Part shown: positions 45,938 to 55,757 of the stretch, in pieces
Numbering within the stretch: position 1 is the first letter of the stretch
How the letters are laid out: each line of letters starts with the position of its first letter
Assembly: GCA_004762155.1 (NCBI GenBank)
Contig: SIHP01000010.1
Coordinates: 62,001-126,000 of the forward strand
Direction: 5' to 3'
Origin: Flavobacteriaceae bacterium
GTDB lineage: Bacteria; Bacteroidota; Bacteroidia; Flavobacteriales; Flavobacteriaceae
Length of the DNA: 64,000 nt
The notes under the pieces: generated by a model
Database searches by the model: none
Told to the model about the DNA's origin: nothing
What the model saw: only the letters and a program-made list of their open reading frames with translations
Program-made: the position numbers and the translations under genes

Positions 45938-47140
45938 TTATAATTTTATGATATACGCTAAAACATAATAGGGAGGACGGTTTTCATGTGACTGATTACC
46001 TCCTGTATTTGTTGTGGTAAAACTATGCTTGTGGTTACCCGAAGATTCAGTGTTAAAGTTTATTGTTTTCTTATTCTCTCCATCCATAGTAAATGTTGAG
46101 AATGCACTTCCATCTGTATTATCAGACGCTTTATGAGAAAATCCGTGTGTATGTGCTCCATTTTGAGAAGTTTCTCCTGTATGACTGTGTGCTGGTATTT
46201 GTGAGGTATTTAAAGTTATGTTATTAAAACCTCCTGTTTTTTTAGTTTGATTGTATTCTGGATTATCTTTATCAAATCCAACAACAAATCTTCCACGCAA
46301 ATCTGGTCTTTCTTCTTGTCCATCACATAATGCCCAACCTTCTGGAATTTCTGCTCCAGACCACATGGAAATTAATCCTTTTGGTAAGCGGTTATCTATA
46401 TATGTTTTTACTGCTTTTTGAGAAGGAATTGTAGCATCGCTTGTAATTCCGTTGTCTGAAAGTGTTTCATTAACAGATAAATTATTCATAGCAATATTGC
46501 CTGTTATTTTTACATTACTTGCTGTTAATGTTAAGTTTTCCCCTGTTGCTGCTATTTTTGTAGTTGTTGGTGTTACAGTATTTGTATTATCTTGAAATAC
46601 AATACTATTGCCATTTAATTTCGCTTCTTTAACAGCTTCTCCGTTACGAACAGTTAGTTCTCCGCTTCCATTTTCTTGTGAAACTTCTAAAATTTCAGTT
46701 CTTTTATTGGTGGTGTTTATTACGGATACTAAAGAGGTTTCATTTTTACTTTCTACAGTAAGTTTAGCATTAGGTTCTATAGTACCAATACCAACATTTC
46801 CTTTACCAGATTGAATAAACATTCTGCTTTCTCCTGTTCCATCTTTAATGTTTAATCCTTCTTTATTGGTGCTAGGTTCCGTTGCATTTACACGAGGATT
46901 TAAATTTAAAGCCCAGTTGGGTGCTTCTTCATTAAAATCTGTATAAAATTGCATCACTTCTTGAGGACCTACATTATCTCCCGTTGCTTTGATAGCCAGT
47001 GGATCTACAGAAGATTTTTTAATTCCGTCTTCTATCTGATTCAACGTTGAGTCAATAAATTCTGCGAACTGATTTTCAGTTGGCTGTGCTTCTGCTACAA
47101 AATATTCCTTCAATTCTGTTCTGTTCTTCTTTGTGCTCAT
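45938..47140 (-). CDS. Tail-collar-domain fibre protein, probable eCIS receptor binder
   Basis: A 400-residue protein without a signal peptide. The N-terminal 70 residues (ELKEYFVAEAQPTENQFAEFIDS) probably anchor to the baseplate. A repetitive beta region with GNVGIGTIEPNAKLTVES follows, common in Bacteroidota fibre proteins. The C-terminal 150 residues are a phage tail-collar domain: GLISMWSGAEIPEGWALCDG, PDLRGRFVVG, then histidine pairs in AHSHTG, AHTHGF and NHKHSF, as in T4 gp12-like fibres that bind metal ions. It replaces the adenovirus-like Afp13 fibre and lies between the two baseplate genes, an unusual place. It likely decides which cells are bound. Confidence 0.85.
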   Translation of the reverse strand: MSTKKNRTELKEYFVAEAQPTENQFAEFIDSTLNQIEDGIKKSSVDPLAIKATGDNVGPQEVMQFYTDFNEEAPNWALNLNPRVNATEPSTNKEGLNIKDGTGESRMFIQSGKGNVGIGTIEPNAKLTVESKNETSLVSVINTTNKRTEILEVSQENGSGELTVRNGEAVKEAKLNGNSIVFQDNTNTVTPTTTKIAATGENLTLTASNVKITGNIAMNNLSVNETLSDNGITSDATIPSQKAVKTYIDNRLPKGLISMWSGAEIPEGWALCDGQEERPDLRGRFVVGFDKDNPEYNQTKKTGGFNNITLNTSQIPAHSHTGETSQNGAHTHGFSHKASDNTDGSAFSTFTMDGENKKTINFNTESSGNHKHSFTTTNTGGNQSHENRPPYYVLAYIIKL

Positions 47141-47237
47141 AATAGTTTTTAATTAGTTTAATATCAATCAGTATTTATTAAGATGGATTTTGTCCTTTGA
47201 ATTCAATAACACAAATTCAAAATGGACATGCACCACT

Positions 47238-50200
47238 TTATTCGTTATTGCGAACTATAAAATCTCTACCAATCATCATATAATTTATTCCTTTTTGTGT
47301 GTCTTCATTATAATCGTTATCATCAACAACATCTATTACATGTGTTTCATCGCTTACAATTACCATATCTGTAGCACTTGGTCTTACAATGTTTTCTCCA
47401 TTGTTTAATAATGCCGCATCTAAAAATGGTTGTTCCTCTAAACTTTGAAATAATTTAAGTTTAGCTACAAAATCTATATATGGTCTTTCTGCAATAAAGT
47501 TGATTAAAACTCCTGCACTAAGTGTACCTCCTATTTTTAAGTCTTCTATTTTTCCGAATGCCCAAGGCGATAAAAATTCTTTTATTTCATTAATTAGTTT
47601 TGAAGTGTAAAAAACTTTATCATATCCTTCATTAAATTTTATAGTACAACGTGCGGATACTTTTAAATAGGTTGGATTTTTTACCGTTATATTAGCATAT
47701 GCTGGTGCATGATTAGTGATAAATGTGCTTATTTTATCTAAAACATCTGCGGCAACTTTTGGCCTAAACGGATTAAATGGTAAACACTTTCTAATATCTG
47801 GAACTACGGTAATATTTACATCACCCAATGCTGCTATTGATGGTAAACATTTTACTTTAAATACTTGTGGGAAGTTTTCTAGAATCATATGTTCATAATC
47901 CCACATGCTTATTGCTCTATTTTTATGTCGCAAACGCTCACTTATTCTTGTATTAAAATGAGCTCCCTGTTCTGTAGGTTTTCCTTGACTTGATGTGTAA
48001 GGTTGCGCTATGGTTTCAATCTCTGGAATAAATTGAAGTGTTTCTGAAATACTTTCTTCTTTTAAAGGTGTTTCATAATGTGAATTTGCGACAGTTTCAT
48101 TAGAAAGTGTTGCACTAATTACTTGGGTTTTAATAGCAACAGTATCTGAAACTCCAGCTATGTTTTTTGCGGCACTTACTTTTAACCAATGCAATTCATT
48201 GGGCATTAATGTACCCCCTAAAGTAGCGTCTTTAGGAATTTGAACTTTTACAATTCCTGTATTTAATAATCCATTAGTGGTATCGGAAACAATAGCATTA
48301 ATCTCTAACGTAAACCATTCATTATTTTTTAAATAACTCCAAGTTAATACTGGTTTTTCAACATCTGGATTTGCCGTTCCTTCCGCCATTTGAAATAATA
48401 TAGAAACGATTTGAGAAGGAATTAATTTTGCGATTCCTATATATAAACTACCATTATCTTGATATGTTGGAATAAGCTTTATAGACTCGCCTTTTGTTAT
48501 TTCTTTATGACCAAAAGGATGAATATGAAACAATTTGTTGTTTTCTGAAATATTCCCATTTTCTAGTAAAATATTGGTAGAAGCAATATAACTTATTCTA
48601 AAATTTTTAAGCTTTGGCTGGTACGGTAAATTCAGTTCTTTATAATTCCCTGAGAGTGCTTGTTTGGTCAGTAATTGATTGTATGTTTGATGTTGAAAGT
48701 CTAACGGATTTAGCTCTAATCTAAAATATCGTTGCCATTCGGTAACTTCTGTTTCTCCTTCATCGCTAAAATTAACTTGTTGATATGTATAGGAAGGCCT
48801 GTTTGCTTGAATTGCAGTTGTAACATTTTCAATTTCAATAGTATTATTTTCTGGAAACAAAACAATAGCTGTTTTTATTGGTATTTCACTAAGTCCATCA
48901 TGCAAGAACAGATTAGCCTTAAAATCACTGTCTGAAGAAATAATATTCTTTTCTTTATCTGTCCCAAAATTTTCTACATAATTAGTATAATAGTCTTCAA
49001 AATCTTTGGGTTTATTAATCCATTCTGTAGTCATTTTAAGAGTTTCAATGGGCTTTTGTGAAATTTCTTCATTTGTAAAATAGAAACTGCTCCCTTTTTC
49101 TGGTTCAAAACCGAAAGGTTCAAAAGGCTTTTTTATATTTAATGTATTATCATTACTTTGGATAACACAATTTTTAATATCTTCTACAGCCACGTTTAGT
49201 GTTGCTTTTGTAAATACTACGGCCATTAACATCTTAAGGATATCTATATCACTTTCATTGTTTTCAGCAGTTACAATTTCCTGATCTACTACAAAAGCTA
49301 CAGTTGGTGTCGTTGCTATTACTAAATCGTTACTAGTATTATTGGCAAGTATTGCTGGTTCTTCTTCTGAAAGTTCTATTTCTAAGTTTAAAACAAACTT
49401 CAAATCATCTTCAGCAATCATAAAAGCAATCTCTTTTGGTTTATCTTTTAGTTGACCAATATAATTTGCGTATGTATTGTAAAGCCCTAAATCATCCTTT
49501 TTAAATGCTGTTATTTTAAAAACTTGCAATCGGTAATTAATTACAATTTTTCCTATATTTTCATCAACTGGATCTGGCGTTGTGGAACCTGGCTCATAAA
49601 AATAGATAAACCCCTCATCATCTTCATGTGTTATAAAGTCACTTAATAAAAATTTATTAGCAGATGGCTCTACAAAATACGATGTTGTAAAAAGACTTTG
49701 TTTTTTAGGTTGAAACCATGCTGATACTCCACTTAAAGATATTTTAAAAATCCCTTTTTCTAAAAGTGATATTGTTTTCTTTTCACTTGATGGTATTTTA
49801 TTTAATTCTAAGACTACTGTTATTTTTCTTGTTCCTTGTTTCAATAGTAGTAAAGGGGAACTGATAGCAAAACCAATATTTGCCGTTTTTAAAATTTGTT
49901 TAGCCTCAAACTTACTACCAAATGTTCTAAAACGTTTACTTTCTTGTACTTCGTTATATTGGCTAAATGTTAGTGATTGTAAATCTTCAACAGCATAAAT
50001 ATTCGTTGTTATTTCTTTAAATGGAGGTGCAATAACAATGCTTCTATATTGTCGTTCAGATTGTTCTAATAATTGGTACAACATAGCAACATCTGATTCG
50101 GTTGCGTCTGTATTAATCAATGTTTTTGTCATAAAGCTAAACTTTTGTATATCTAACTTTAACTCCTCTATAATATAATCTTCTGCTATTTTGTTAAGTT

Positions 50201-51359
50201 CTGGATTCTTTTTTTCAAGGTCATCATAAACCACTTTAAAAGACCCGTTTTGGTTATTATATAGTGGTAAATGATCTCCAGCATTTGGATACCCATATAT
50301 TTCTTTGGTAAGTGCATCTACGCCCTTTGTTTCATTGATTTCTTTTAACTCCTTTTTTCTTGTTTCTTTTACCTTTGTTTTAAATGCATTCTCTAAGATT
50401 TCGTAACTACTTTGCCAATTAATTCCTGTGTGATTTATGGCTTCGGTATGTTTTTTAACTACCTGTATAAAATCTGCCAGGTTTAAAAACAGTTTTTGTT
50501 GTACATAGTTTATTGCCTCGATGTTTTCGCTTACTACATTAGTATAAACAACATATAGTGTTTGCATTCCAGTCGGAAAAACTGGTAACGAATCTCCAGG
50601 ATTTGGCGCACCAACTGCCATTTCAAACATTTTTAATAATCCTTTATCTGGGTTTTCAACATAAGTATTATGCGTGTCTTCAATAGTTAGGATTTGTTTA
50701 TCTACAAAAATACTTTTCAATGCTGCTATTTCAGCTTGATTAATAATGGTATCTTCTGTTGCAGTATAGGTCAATTCATTTCCATCTTCATCTTCTCCTG
50801 CTAAAAAAACGGTTCCTTTTGCTACGGCTAAACTTTCTACGTTCTCTGTAAGTTCTATTAAAACATTTACTACATCTGGTACCGAATTTTTTGGTGTTAA
50901 TTGTAAACGTTCTCTAAAATAAAAATCTAAATGTCTTTGTGTTAGTCCGTTTATTTTACCTTTTATGTGATTTAATAATTTTAAAAATGTTACAAAAAGT
51001 ACCGTATGTGGTTGCGATAATTTTTGCAATCTTTCTGTAGCATTTAAAAAGCTCGCTGGATTTTCTACATAAGTAGCCAACTCTTTAGCCCACTCCTTTT
51101 GTAGGGATATTTTACCCGTTTCTGTAGCTTTAAAATAAGTGTTGGCATCTTCTATTAAAAAAGATTCCCATGTTGATACTGGTATGTTTTCTTCATTAAA
51201 AAAACTAAGTTCTTTGGCAATTCTTTGCGCTGCCGCAATTAATTCTTCCAAACTTCTATTTTCTATTTGTAAATAAGATGGTGCTAACCTATCTACAGCT
51301 GCATTTTTTTTGCTAGCTCCATCTCTAAGTAGTATTGTATTTGTAGTTAGATCATTCAT
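47238..51359 (-). CDS. eCIS baseplate wedge protein, Afp11-like (J/gp6-related)
   Basis: A 1373-residue protein, the largest structural gene. The N-terminus LAPSYLQIENRSLEELIAAAQRIAKELSFF and the late block GAHFNTRISERLRHKNRAISMWDYEHMIL ... FKVKCLPS are conserved in Afp11-type proteins related to phage J/gp6. The C-terminal end has INFIAERPYIDFVAKLKLFQ. Large inserts between these blocks (about 330-900) are diverse and carry no recognised enzyme motif. It should form the inner baseplate ring that holds the VgrG spike hub and couples receptor binding to sheath contraction. The PAAR-like gene starts 14 bases upstream. Confidence 0.87.
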   Translation of the reverse strand: MNDLTTNTILLRDGASKKNAAVDRLAPSYLQIENRSLEELIAAAQRIAKELSFFNEENIPVSTWESFLIEDANTYFKATETGKISLQKEWAKELATYVENPASFLNATERLQKLSQPHTVLFVTFLKLLNHIKGKINGLTQRHLDFYFRERLQLTPKNSVPDVVNVLIELTENVESLAVAKGTVFLAGEDEDGNELTYTATEDTIINQAEIAALKSIFVDKQILTIEDTHNTYVENPDKGLLKMFEMAVGAPNPGDSLPVFPTGMQTLYVVYTNVVSENIEAINYVQQKLFLNLADFIQVVKKHTEAINHTGINWQSSYEILENAFKTKVKETRKKELKEINETKGVDALTKEIYGYPNAGDHLPLYNNQNGSFKVVYDDLEKKNPELNKIAEDYIIEELKLDIQKFSFMTKTLINTDATESDVAMLYQLLEQSERQYRSIVIAPPFKEITTNIYAVEDLQSLTFSQYNEVQESKRFRTFGSKFEAKQILKTANIGFAISSPLLLLKQGTRKITVVLELNKIPSSEKKTISLLEKGIFKISLSGVSAWFQPKKQSLFTTSYFVEPSANKFLLSDFITHEDDEGFIYFYEPGSTTPDPVDENIGKIVINYRLQVFKITAFKKDDLGLYNTYANYIGQLKDKPKEIAFMIAEDDLKFVLNLEIELSEEEPAILANNTSNDLVIATTPTVAFVVDQEIVTAENNESDIDILKMLMAVVFTKATLNVAVEDIKNCVIQSNDNTLNIKKPFEPFGFEPEKGSSFYFTNEEISQKPIETLKMTTEWINKPKDFEDYYTNYVENFGTDKEKNIISSDSDFKANLFLHDGLSEIPIKTAIVLFPENNTIEIENVTTAIQANRPSYTYQQVNFSDEGETEVTEWQRYFRLELNPLDFQHQTYNQLLTKQALSGNYKELNLPYQPKLKNFRISYIASTNILLENGNISENNKLFHIHPFGHKEITKGESIKLIPTYQDNGSLYIGIAKLIPSQIVSILFQMAEGTANPDVEKPVLTWSYLKNNEWFTLEINAIVSDTTNGLLNTGIVKVQIPKDATLGGTLMPNELHWLKVSAAKNIAGVSDTVAIKTQVISATLSNETVANSHYETPLKEESISETLQFIPEIETIAQPYTSSQGKPTEQGAHFNTRISERLRHKNRAISMWDYEHMILENFPQVFKVKCLPSIAALGDVNITVVPDIRKCLPFNPFRPKVAADVLDKISTFITNHAPAYANITVKNPTYLKVSARCTIKFNEGYDKVFYTSKLINEIKEFLSPWAFGKIEDLKIGGTLSAGVLINFIAERPYIDFVAKLKLFQSLEEQPFLDAALLNNGENIVRPSATDMVIVSDETHVIDVVDDNDYNEDTQKGINYMMIGRDFIVRNNE

Positions 51360-51373
51360 TTTTTAGCTTAGTA

Positions 51374-51805
51374 TTAGGTAGCTTTAATTTTAGTTATGCT
51401 TGCTATTAATGTGCCTGTCCCCATATAAAAGGGAGCCGCATCTAAAAGTGTTCCTGTAGGATTTATCAACTTTGCGGGCGATGTTACTTCAAAACGTGCG
51501 GTAAAAACACTGCCTTTTTTTAGTATTGCTTTTTTACCGCTTTTACTTTTTCTTGAGGTTTGATTTGTCATTAACGATGCTATTTTTAAGCTTCCCAAAC
51601 CTGGTACAGGAAAAGATGGTGTTGTATACGAACAATTTGCCACAACCACACTTTTTTCGTCTCCTTGTACACATACTTTTTTTTGATTAATTTTTGTTTT
51701 TCCAGAGGCTGTTATCTTTCCTGGTTTTACAGCTACTATCGCCAAACCATAAGTTGGATTAAATTGAACCGTATCGCCGTCAATTATTATCGTATCTAAT
51801 GCCAT
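51374..51805 (-). CDS. PAAR-like spike tip protein (Afp10-like)
   Basis: A 143-residue protein with an even beta pattern. VQFNPTYGLAIVAVKPGKITASGK is followed by CVQGDEKSVVVANCSY, a possible disulfide or metal pair, then PVPGLGSLKI, and a C-terminal half with FTARFEVTSPAKLINPTGT. Small Gly/Pro-rich beta proteins in this position between gp25 and Afp11 form the conical tip on VgrG. No toxic extension is present, so it is a bare tip. The identification rests on position and composition as well as the weak PAAR-like pattern. Confidence 0.68.
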   Translation of the reverse strand: MALDTIIIDGDTVQFNPTYGLAIVAVKPGKITASGKTKINQKKVCVQGDEKSVVVANCSYTTPSFPVPGLGSLKIASLMTNQTSRKSKSGKKAILKKGSVFTARFEVTSPAKLINPTGTLLDAAPFYMGTGTLIASITKIKAT

Positions 51806-51816
51806 TTTTCTGTTTT

Positions 51817-52224
51817 TTAGCTAAACACTTCGTTTAAATAAAATGGATACACAAAATTAAATCTGCTATTGGTCATACGAACCTTGTAGGTAATGTGAAT
51901 ATTTATGATTCCCTTTGTAGCATCTACATTTTCCAATTCAACACTTTCTACATCAATTCTTGATTCATGATTTAAAATTGCCTCTGAAACTTTATTCTTA
52001 ATATCGCTTAACAATCCTTGACTCATACTTTCAAATACAAAATCATTAAGGTTACAGCCATAACTCGTATTCATTAAACGTTCATTTAATGAAGTAGTTA
52101 ACAGTATTTGAAGGCTTTGTGCTATATCTTCTTCTCCAGAAACTGTTTTTACCGTAGTTCCACCATTAAAAAACTCTGGTGGAAACGCCCATCCTTCTCC
52201 TAAAAACCTATTATCGTTTATCAT
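51817..52224 (-). CDS. gp25-like baseplate protein (Afp9-like)
   Basis: A 135-residue lysozyme-like GPW/gp25 protein. The conserved core is visible as GEEDIAQSLQILLTTSLNERLMNTSYGCNLNDFVFE, with the ERxM...YGC pattern. Further on are VSEAILNHESRIDVESVELE and IHITYKVRMTNSRFNFVYPF. In phages and eCIS it links the baseplate wedges to the first sheath ring. It lies between the VgrG and PAAR-like genes, 11 bases from each, the standard order of Afp8-9-10. Confidence 0.92.
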   Translation of the reverse strand: MINDNRFLGEGWAFPPEFFNGGTTVKTVSGEEDIAQSLQILLTTSLNERLMNTSYGCNLNDFVFESMSQGLLSDIKNKVSEAILNHESRIDVESVELENVDATKGIINIHITYKVRMTNSRFNFVYPFYLNEVFS

Positions 52225-52235
52225 TTTTTACTGTT

Positions 52236-53888
52236 TTAAATCAATTCAACTGATTTTCCTTTGATACTAACATTTCCGTTAGCATTAATATTCAAATTCT
52301 TTTTTACTGAAATTTCTAAATCTTTTTCACTAGATAATTTAATTCCGTTTTTATGTAACTCAATACTATTTCCGTTAGCATCTGATACCTGAATTATTTG
52401 TTCTTTTTCGTTGATTACAATTTTATTTTTTGCTGATGTAGCAATGGTTATTTTTTCTGCTTCTTCATCTAATAAAAACTGATAGCCGGACGTAGTAAAA
52501 ATTCCTTTTGAAGCACCATTTTGACTAAAATCTATCGGTGGTTTATTTGTTGGACTATATACAGAACCTAACACAATAGCATGTCTTGGGTCGTCGTTTA
52601 AAAACCCTACAATTACCTCATCACCCAATTGAGGCACGAAGAATGTTCCGTGCTGTTTTCCTGCATCTAAAGTTGCTAACCGCGCCCAAATTGTACTTTG
52701 ACTTTTTCCAAAAGCGGGAATAAAGACTTTTACTCTAAATAAATTATTTTCATCTTTATCTAAGGCTTTTATAACGCCAATTTGCAACCCATTTACCGCG
52801 GGTAATAAGCCTGCTGCTGGTGTATCTTTTATCGCTGGTTTCTCAGAGAACCGACAAGCTTCTACGCCTATTTGAATATGTGTTGTCCAGCGATTAATGG
52901 TTACCTCATGTCGTATGCCTGAAATAATATTTTTACCAGAAAAAGCATCGCTCATTCCCTTGATTTCAATAGTTTCACCAACTTGTATTTTTGAAGTCCC
53001 AGGAATTTTAATCCAACCTCTTATTAATGATAATCTAGTTTTTAACACTTCGCTATCTGACCAAGCTTTGAGTTCCGTAGGTTCTAAATGCGCAGTATTT
53101 AGCAATGCTTTTGCTTCAGTACCTAAAGCAGTAGTCATTTGTGCTAAATTTGGTGTTTTTTGGTATAATTCATAAGCATCTCCTTTTACAGCTTTTGTAA
53201 AATCTTGCTTTGCGCTATCCCAAGACATGGCTTCTATTTCTTTATATTGATTTGTTCCGTTTAACTGTAAATCAAAATCATATATTTCATGTAACCCAAG
53301 CTCTAATGTTAAGGCTGTTTTTGCTACTTTAGGCTGAAATACAGCCACACTTCCGTTGGTAACATTTACAAATTGTGCATTAGCTTCTGCTCTTGACATC
53401 ATAAAATCCCAATCTGTCGCATAATATTGCACCATTTGATGATGAGTAGTATTCGTAGGAGCAACAGTTCCAACAGCTAATTTATTTTGTTTGATTTGTT
53501 GCTTAATAATGTCGCTATCTTTTTTGTTAAGATATACCCTATTATTGCGAGCGCTATTCATTCTTATAGCTTCATCACTCATTTCAATAGTTAATGTTGA
53601 CCCCAATTTATTGAGCTCTAGTAATTTATTAATTACAACGCCACTAAAAACGAGTGCTTCATCTTTTGGTTTCCCTTCATATTTGAGTAAAATTTCAATT
53701 TTTTTTCCAATTTCAAAAAATGTATTGTCAAGTATTTTAAATGTACGTGTTGCTGCATCTCCATCTATAAATTTTAATTCAGCAACAGGAATTTTGTTAA
53801 ACTCCTTGCTAACATCTATAGAAAGTAATTCGTATTCGTGCGACATTACATTTCCTTCGCTTTTTATGGTGGCTGTTACTACTGACAT
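52236..53888 (-). CDS. VgrG-type spike protein (Afp8-like)
   Basis: A 550-residue protein. The N-terminal gp27-like part (IDVSKEFNKIPVAELKFIDGDA, KIEILLKYEG) is followed by the phage late-control D region. An OB-fold gp5-like segment has IGVIKALDKDENNLFRVKVFIPAFG and GTFFVPQLGDEVIVGFLNDDPRHAIVLGSVY. The C-terminal beta-helix (ITIATSAKNKIVINEKEQI, NGNSIELHKNGIKLSS) forms the needle. No C-terminal toxin domain is attached. It forms the trimeric spike under the tube. The next gene upstream ends 3 bases before its start. Confidence 0.93.
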   Translation of the reverse strand: MSVVTATIKSEGNVMSHEYELLSIDVSKEFNKIPVAELKFIDGDAATRTFKILDNTFFEIGKKIEILLKYEGKPKDEALVFSGVVINKLLELNKLGSTLTIEMSDEAIRMNSARNNRVYLNKKDSDIIKQQIKQNKLAVGTVAPTNTTHHQMVQYYATDWDFMMSRAEANAQFVNVTNGSVAVFQPKVAKTALTLELGLHEIYDFDLQLNGTNQYKEIEAMSWDSAKQDFTKAVKGDAYELYQKTPNLAQMTTALGTEAKALLNTAHLEPTELKAWSDSEVLKTRLSLIRGWIKIPGTSKIQVGETIEIKGMSDAFSGKNIISGIRHEVTINRWTTHIQIGVEACRFSEKPAIKDTPAAGLLPAVNGLQIGVIKALDKDENNLFRVKVFIPAFGKSQSTIWARLATLDAGKQHGTFFVPQLGDEVIVGFLNDDPRHAIVLGSVYSPTNKPPIDFSQNGASKGIFTTSGYQFLLDEEAEKITIATSAKNKIVINEKEQIIQVSDANGNSIELHKNGIKLSSEKDLEISVKKNLNINANGNVSIKGKSVELI

Positions 53889-53891
53889 AGG

Positions 53892-54587
53892 TTACTTTTC
53901 TATTGGAGGAAAATAAATTCGCTGTCCTGGTGTTAAATTTCTAAAATCATTAAGGTTATTCACTTTGGCAACCCATACATAATATTGTGATGATCCGTAT
54001 ATTTTTTCACACATTATGGGTAATCTGTCGTGTGCATTTACAATTCTGTAATGCGTTAAATCTGGCGAATTTTTGTTTTCATCTTTTAAGCGTTCTGGAG
54101 TTTCTAAATCTCCTAAAAACTTAGTGTCTAAAACTGCTCGTAATGGTTTTCCACTGGCATCAAATTGTGTGTAATTAATGTTTACATTAAGTAACCTACA
54201 TTTAAAATGTAAATCTCCCCAATATAATTTTAAAGGTCTTGGCTCATGAAGTTCACCATCCATAAGTGTGGTTAACTGCAAAAAGTTATGCACTTTTTTT
54301 CCTACATCATTATCATCAGGATTCAAAAAATTATGAAGTCCCATCATTGTTGTTCCGTTGCCATCAAGAATTAGTTTAACGGTTAATTCTTGGGGCTTGC
54401 TTATGGAATACTGCGCTTTTCTTCCTGAGGTATTAATTCCTTGACCTTCGGCGTATACATTTTGATACGAAAGCGAATATGACGACGGATTAAACATGGC
54501 TACAAACTCTTCTCCTTTATCTGTTCTTGTAGAAGTTTTATAACTTGTAATTGTTAACTTTTCTAGCTTAAAAAAATCAAAACTCAT
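53892..54587 (-). CDS. eCIS tube/baseplate connector with LysM tail (Afp7-like)
   Basis: A 231-residue protein. The opening FKLEKLTITSYKT ... FVAMFNPSSYSLSYQNVYAEGQGINTSGR is the CIS tube (gp53-like) domain. The C-terminal 50 residues (YRIVNAHDRLPIMCEKIYGSSQYYVWVAKVNNLNDFRNLTPGQRIYFPP) are a LysM module. The whole matches Afp7/Pvc7, which links VgrG and the tube. It lies 1 base after the DUF5908 gene's stop and 3 bases before VgrG in the structural operon. Confidence 0.92.
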   Translation of the reverse strand: MSFDFFKLEKLTITSYKTSTRTDKGEEFVAMFNPSSYSLSYQNVYAEGQGINTSGRKAQYSISKPQELTVKLILDGNGTTMMGLHNFLNPDDNDVGKKVHNFLQLTTLMDGELHEPRPLKLYWGDLHFKCRLLNVNINYTQFDASGKPLRAVLDTKFLGDLETPERLKDENKNSPDLTHYRIVNAHDRLPIMCEKIYGSSQYYVWVAKVNNLNDFRNLTPGQRIYFPPIEK

Positions 54588-54588
54588 A

Positions 54589-54747
54589 TTATCTTCGGTG
54601 TTGTTTTTTCAGAATTTTTAATACTTGATGCACGCATTCTTCCACGATAGCTTGCTGATTTACATTCCCTTTTTCTGATGTAGTATTTGAATGCTTACCA
54701 TCTGCAATAACAGCTCTTATTACGATTTCTTTAATTTCTACTGGCAT
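54589..54747 (-). CDS. Small eCIS protein, DUF5908 family
   Basis: A 52-residue protein, ATG at 54747 to TAA at 54589: MPVEIKEIVIRAVIADGKHS, then a Thr/Asn-rich stretch and QQAIVEECVHQVLKILKKQ. The start MPVEIKEIVIRA is the DUF5908 signature. Such a small protein occurs in Bacteroidota eCIS clusters at the place of Pvc6, between the tube and LysM genes. It abuts both neighbours (one-base gaps), so it is translated as part of the operon. Its structural role is not known to me; a small baseplate stabiliser is likely. Confidence 0.85.
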   Translation of the reverse strand: MPVEIKEIVIRAVIADGKHSNTTSEKGNVNQQAIVEECVHQVLKILKKQHRR

Positions 54748-54748
54748 A

Positions 54749-55246
54749 TTAAATAGCTATAGTTTGAAACCTTGTGTATGCTAATTCCATAGTATCTATA
54801 ACAATCGTATTTGCATGTGCATCAAACGTTGACACCGACCATTTTACAGGATATGCCTTCATAAAAAGCCATGCTGAAATAGGTAACGTAACTCCATGAA
54901 CATCTTCGTATAATGTAACTAATACATTAGACGGAGAAAATTTAAAGCGCGAAAATGTATTGTTAATTTCTATGGTTAACGGAGATGGTATAATTCCTTT
55001 ACTAAAACCTCGTTCTAAAACTAAATTGTTGTAATTTACTTTATTTGGTAATCTATAACTGTGTAAATTTTGACCTCCAGAATCAATGGTTTCCGTTTGT
55101 ACCTCTGCACTTAATCCGCTTACTTTTTGAAACCTAAAATCTATTGGATTTGGCAATACACCTCCTGCAAAAAAGAAGACCCCAAAGCGATGTGATAAGG
55201 CTGGATTTGGATCTACTATACTCTTAAAATTTTCTAATGCTTCCAT
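54749..55246 (-). CDS. eCIS tube-type protein (gp19/Afp5-like)
   Basis: A 165-residue T4 gp19-family protein: PALSHRFGVFFFAGGVLPNPIDFRFQKVSGLSAEVQTETI, then LVLERGF and PVKWSVSTFDAHANTIVIDTMELAYTRF. The VSGLSAEV motif and the final DTMELAYT are family landmarks. Afp5-type tube proteins occupy the baseplate end of the tube as an adaptor ring. It overlaps no neighbour, but only one or two bases separate it from the genes on either side. Confidence 0.9.
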   Translation of the reverse strand: MEALENFKSIVDPNPALSHRFGVFFFAGGVLPNPIDFRFQKVSGLSAEVQTETIDSGGQNLHSYRLPNKVNYNNLVLERGFSKGIIPSPLTIEINNTFSRFKFSPSNVLVTLYEDVHGVTLPISAWLFMKAYPVKWSVSTFDAHANTIVIDTMELAYTRFQTIAI

Positions 55247-55247
55247 T

Positions 55248-55697
55248 TTATTCGTGATGTATTAGTTTTAAATCGTGTGCTATTAGGTCTAAATTTTCTA
55301 TAGCTACGTCATTAGAATTTACGCTAAACGACGGTGCATTTAATTTAAAAGGCAAAGCCCTAAATACTTCCCAACTAACAATGGGCACACCATTTTCGTT
55401 GCATAAATCTATTCGGATATCTTTTTTTTCTTCTGATCTTAACCAGTCGTGTAAAAAACTTCGGTGTTGTATTATTCCTCGTTTTAAACTAACGTTTATT
55501 GGTTTTCGTTGTCCTCTCACTAAATAATCTCCCATTACCCAACTAAAACCGTGTTTGTAGTGCACGTATTCGTGCTCTATTTCTAAACCTGATACTTCTG
55601 AGAAGGACATGCCTTCTGCAACACCATCAATAGTTACCTTGTAATTGTATACAGGTAATGGATAATGATCCATAATCGTTTTTTTTTCTACAGCCAT
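55248..55697 (-). CDS. eCIS tube protein (gp19-like, second)
   Basis: A 149-residue protein, taking the ATG at 55697. An upstream ATG at 55748 would add 17 residues, but the chosen start aligns with the sister tube gene (MAVEKKTIMDHYPLPVYNYKV versus MAVTKEQIRTDYPLPVYNYRV). The gp19 landmarks SEVSGLEIEHEYV, INVSLKRGIIQ and VAIENLDLIAHDL are clear. It is a tube ring protein; together with the next gene it may build alternate or terminal rings. The gap to its neighbour is one base. Confidence 0.9.
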   Translation of the reverse strand: MAVEKKTIMDHYPLPVYNYKVTIDGVAEGMSFSEVSGLEIEHEYVHYKHGFSWVMGDYLVRGQRKPINVSLKRGIIQHRSFLHDWLRSEEKKDIRIDLCNENGVPIVSWEVFRALPFKLNAPSFSVNSNDVAIENLDLIAHDLKLIHHE

Positions 55698-55757
55698 AAA
55701 AAGTATCTTTTTAATTTTGCTACATTCAACTTTTAAAATTAAATGCAATTAAAATGA